From a bacterium (GTDB lineage: Bacteria > Actinomycetota > Acidimicrobiia > Spongiisociales > Spongiisociaceae), in the NCBI GenBank assembly GCA_028820935.1, contig JAPPHZ010000030.1, forward strand, positions 1 to 64,000: DNA of 64,000 nucleotides, given 5' to 3'. The notes beneath the pieces were generated by a model. The model had not been told where the DNA came from. It saw nothing but the letters and a program-made list of their open reading frames with translations, and searched no databases. Shown piece by piece: positions 61,298 through 64,000 of this stretch; position 1 is the stretch's first letter; each line of letters starts with the position of its first letter. The position numbers and the translations under genes were made by a program.

Positions 61298-62217
61298 CCG
61301 TCCCGGAATCGCTGGACGGCGCCCGTTTCGACCTGATCCTGGCCCGCCTGGCCGGGGTGAGCAGGGCGAGGGCCCGGCGGATGATCGAGTCCGGCCGGGC
61401 CGGGCTGACATCAACCGGGCCGGACAGCGGGAACCGGCCCCCCGCCCGGCTCGGCGCCGGTGACGGCCTCTGGTTCGTGCCTCCCGAGACGCCCGCATTA
61501 CAGCCGCATCCGGTCGAGCTCGACGTCCGCTACGAGGACCGCTACCTGGCCGTGATCGGCAAGCCCTCGGGGATGGTCACCCATCCGGGACCCGGTCACG
61601 GCGAGGCGACGCTGGTTTCGGCGCTGCTCCATCGGTGGCCGGAGGTCGAGGGGGTGGGCGAGTACCCGCGGTGGGGGATCGTCCACCGCCTCGACATGGA
61701 CACCTCGGGGGCGATCCTCATCGCGCGGCATCCGCTTGCCCATCGTCGCCTGACCGAGGCGATCGCGGCCAGGGAAGTGCGCCGCCGCTACCTCACCCTC
61801 ACCCACGGCGGCTTCGCGGTCGCCTCCGGGACGATCGACGCGCCGATCGATCGGCGGCGGGCGAGAAGTTTCGTGGGACCCGGCGGAAAACCCGCCGTCA
61901 CCCACTACCGGTGGCTGGCCACGTGGGATCGTCCCCTGCTGAGCCTGCTGGAGGTGACTCTCGAGACCGGGCGTACACACCAGATCCGGGTGCATCTGGG
62001 CTCGATCGATCGGCCGGTGGTGGGGGATAAGGTCTACGGCCGGCCCGCCAGGGCCGGAGTGGATCCGGGCCGGGTCTGGCTCCATGCCCACCGGCTGGGT
62101 CTCGTACATCCGGTCACCCGCCAGAACCTCGACGTCGAGGCGCCGCTTCCGGCCGACCTCCGGTCGAGCCTCGAAGCCCTCGGCAGGCCGTCCGGCGGAG
62201 AGGCGCCGCGGGAATAA
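61276..62217 (+). CDS. rluD: 23S rRNA pseudouridine synthase, RluA/RluD family
   Basis: The 313-residue enzyme has an N-terminal S4 domain (RFDLILARLAGVSRARARRMIESGRA) and the catalytic Asp in the HRLDMDTSGAILIA motif, plus LETGRTHQIRVHL. The RluA/RluC/RluD assignment within the family is uncertain; rluD is the common label next to lspA. It overlaps lspA by 22 bp. Confidence 0.88.
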   Translation: MGGQTHLTVPESLDGARFDLILARLAGVSRARARRMIESGRAGLTSTGPDSGNRPPARLGAGDGLWFVPPETPALQPHPVELDVRYEDRYLAVIGKPSGMVTHPGPGHGEATLVSALLHRWPEVEGVGEYPRWGIVHRLDMDTSGAILIARHPLAHRRLTEAIAAREVRRRYLTLTHGGFAVASGTIDAPIDRRRARSFVGPGGKPAVTHYRWLATWDRPLLSLLEVTLETGRTHQIRVHLGSIDRPVVGDKVYGRPARAGVDPGRVWLHAHRLGLVHPVTRQNLDVEAPLPADLRSSLEALGRPSGGEAPRE

Positions 62218-62312
62218 ACCCGGTCATGCCCGTTCGGCCAACCGGAATTCGCTAATGTTTCGGATCGCTGGGTGCCCCTGACCGGCCGACGGGTAGCGGT
62301 CAAGGAATAGCC

Positions 62313-64000
62313 ATGGCGAGTAAAGGTTTCGTCCACCTCCACGTTCACAGCGAGTTCTCGATGCTGGACGGCGCGGCGCGCCTGGACCACGCCGTGGAGG
62401 CGGTCGTGTCGCATGGCCAACCGGCGCTGGGCCTGACGGATCACGGAGTGCTCTACGGCGCGGTCGACTTCTACCGGGCCGCCACCGCGGCGGGCATCAA
62501 GCCGATAATCGGCGTGGAGGGTTACCTGACCACCGGCTCCCGCTTCGATCGGCCCACCGGGCCCGACAACGTCCGCCATCACATCACCCTGCTGGCAGAG
62601 ACCCAGACCGGCTACGCCAACCTGGTCAAGCTGGTCAGCAGGGCCTTCCTGGAGGGTTACTACTACAAGCCCCGCATGGACCACGAGTTGCTGGCCGAGT
62701 ATGCCGAGGGGATCATCGCCACCAGTGGCTGCCTGTCCGGTCATGTCCCCACGCTGCTGGCCCCGGACGCGCCGCGAGAGGACGGGTACGGCGGCGGCCG
62801 GAGGGATATGAAGAAAGCCGTGGAGGCAGCCGGTCTCTACCAGGACATCTTCGGCCGGGACCGGTTCTTCATCGAGCTTCACGACCTGGGCCTGGAAAGC
62901 CAACAGCGTATCCTTCCCGACCTGGTGGAGATCTCGCAGCGAGTCGGCGCTCCGCTTCTGGCCACCAACGATGCCCACTACACCCGCCAGGACGAGGCCG
63001 CCGCCCACGATGTGCTGCTCTGCATCCAGACGGGATCGACCGTGGATGACCCGGACCGGAGCCTTCGCTTCGAGGGCGAGGAGTTCTACCTGAAGACCCC
63101 CCGGGAGATGCGGGACCGGTTCCCGGAGGACACCTATCCCGATGCGTGCGACAACACGCTCCTGATCGCCGAGCGCGCCAACGTGGACCTGGACTTCGAC
63201 CAGCTGCTCCTGCCCCATTTTCCGGTCCCGGACGGCCACACGGCCATGTCCTATTTGCGGGAGTTGGTAACCGAGGGCGCTCGCCGCCGCTACGAGGGCC
63301 GGACCGGCGGCGAGGTCGGGCAGCGGATAGAGCACGAGATGCGGATCATCGAGGATATGGGCTTCCCCGACTACTTCCTGATCGTGTGGGACCTGGTGCG
63401 CTACGCGAGGTCGCGCCGGATCAGGGTCGGCCCTGGGCGGGGCTCGGCGGCCGGATCGATCGTGGCGTACTCGCTGGGTATCACCGATCTGGACCCGATC
63501 GGGTACGGCCTGATCTTCGAGCGCTTCCTGAACCCCGGCCGGCGCGAGATGCCCGATATCGACATGGACTTCGACGAGCGTTTCCGGGGCGACATCATCC
63601 GGTACGCGGCCGACAGGTACGGATCCGATCACGTGGCGCAGATCGTCACCTTCTCCACGATCAAGGGGAAGCAGGCTATTCGTGACTCGGCCCGGGTCCA
63701 GGGTTTCCCTTACGCGATGGGAGACCGCCTGGCCAAGCTGATGCCGGATCCGGTCCTGGGACGGGAGGCATCGCTCGACATCTGCTTCAACCCCCCGGCC
63801 CACGACGCCGATGGGATCACCAAGGAGTGGTATGCCAACGCCGCCGGGCTGCGGGAGGAATACCGGGACAAGGAGGATGCCCGCCTGGTCCTGGACACCG
63901 CGCGGGGTCTGGAAGGGCTCCGCCGGCAGGACTCGATCCACGCCGCGGCGGTGGTGATCGCTCCCCGTCCGCTCACCGACCTGGTGCCGGTGCAGCGCAA
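62313..64000 (+). CDS. dnaE: DNA polymerase III alpha subunit, 5' part (runs off the window)
   Basis: The first 562 residues are present. The PHP domain begins FVHLHVHSEFSMLDGAARLDHAV, GLTDHGVLYGAVDFYRAA and ATNDAHYTRQDEAAAHD; the polymerase core has GRGSAAGSIVAYSLGITDLDPIGYGLIFERFLNP and the catalytic PDIDMDFDERF. A complete DnaE1 is about 1150-1200 residues, so about half is missing. The ATG at 62313 has AAGGAAT upstream. Confidence 0.96.
   Translation, partial: MASKGFVHLHVHSEFSMLDGAARLDHAVEAVVSHGQPALGLTDHGVLYGAVDFYRAATAAGIKPIIGVEGYLTTGSRFDRPTGPDNVRHHITLLAETQTGYANLVKLVSRAFLEGYYYKPRMDHELLAEYAEGIIATSGCLSGHVPTLLAPDAPREDGYGGGRRDMKKAVEAAGLYQDIFGRDRFFIELHDLGLESQQRILPDLVEISQRVGAPLLATNDAHYTRQDEAAAHDVLLCIQTGSTVDDPDRSLRFEGEEFYLKTPREMRDRFPEDTYPDACDNTLLIAERANVDLDFDQLLLPHFPVPDGHTAMSYLRELVTEGARRRYEGRTGGEVGQRIEHEMRIIEDMGFPDYFLIVWDLVRYARSRRIRVGPGRGSAAGSIVAYSLGITDLDPIGYGLIFERFLNPGRREMPDIDMDFDERFRGDIIRYAADRYGSDHVAQIVTFSTIKGKQAIRDSARVQGFPYAMGDRLAKLMPDPVLGREASLDICFNPPAHDADGITKEWYANAAGLREEYRDKEDARLVLDTARGLEGLRRQDSIHAAAVVIAPRPLTDLVPVQR

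Overview
The window is 64 kb of high-GC DNA with a typical actinobacterial gene set: ftsZ with sepF and divIVA but no ftsA in the cluster, a DUF3040 protein, a PntA1/A2/B transhydrogenase, many GTG and TTG starts, stop-start overlaps and several apparently leaderless promoters. Gene order and protein style best fit a member of class Acidimicrobiia or a close relative. That placement is inference; no rRNA or tRNA gene was found. Bases 1-19 resemble a Tn5/Nextera transposon end, so the left edge is probably a contig end with residual adapter.

Left part (1-11 kb): a truncated membrane-anchored molybdopterin oxidoreductase, an amidase, a lone hisA, a 409-bp gap holding two copies of a promoter-like repeat, a small membrane protein, a YbdK-type carboxylate-amine ligase, an autoinhibited Fic protein, an rRNA/tRNA 2'-O-methyltransferase and a nitroreductase. 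The pntA1-A2-B transhydrogenase genes follow.

Branched-chain amino acid block (11-22 kb): ilvB-ilvN-ilvC-leuA-leuB run leftward into pntA1-A2-B. A sigma70-type promoter upstream of ilvB is followed by a leader peptide (MTGRSLVLVLM) and a terminator hairpin, a classic attenuator layout. Two related 104-108 bp inverted-repeat elements sit on either side of leuA, and one supplies the leuA stop codon. ilvD lies apart at 20.6-22.3 kb. Between are a coiled-coil NYN-domain protein divergent from ilvB, a DUF2905 protein, an RCC1-repeat protein and a VOC protein.

Middle (22-39 kb): a metallophosphoesterase next to a UvrD2-like helicase with a long uncharacterised N-terminal domain, an SRPBCC protein, Hsp20, a ROK sugar kinase, a DUF1232 protein, the type II fatty acid cluster fabD-fabH-fabG-acpP-fabF, two membrane proteins, a NUDIX hydrolase, a histidine phosphatase, a DUF3040 protein, a MerR regulator, a thioredoxin-like protein, an HNH nuclease and a Fur-family regulator. 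Two AT-rich palindromic elements sit exactly between convergent genes and provide the stop codons of both partners.

Right part (39-64 kb): the division and cell wall cluster mraZ-rsmH-ftsL-ftsI-murE-mraY-murD-ftsW-murG-murC-murB-ftsQ-ftsZ-pgeF-yggS-sepF-yggT-divIVA, tightly coupled by overlaps. murF is missing from its usual place between murE and mraY. A 16-bp perfect inverted repeat lies between mraZ and rsmH. A DadA-like oxidase, an opposite-strand eukaryote-like (type 2) ileS, a DksA/TraR zinc finger protein, lspA, rluD and the 5' part of dnaE complete the window. I found no CRISPR array, prophage, complete insertion sequence or RNA gene.
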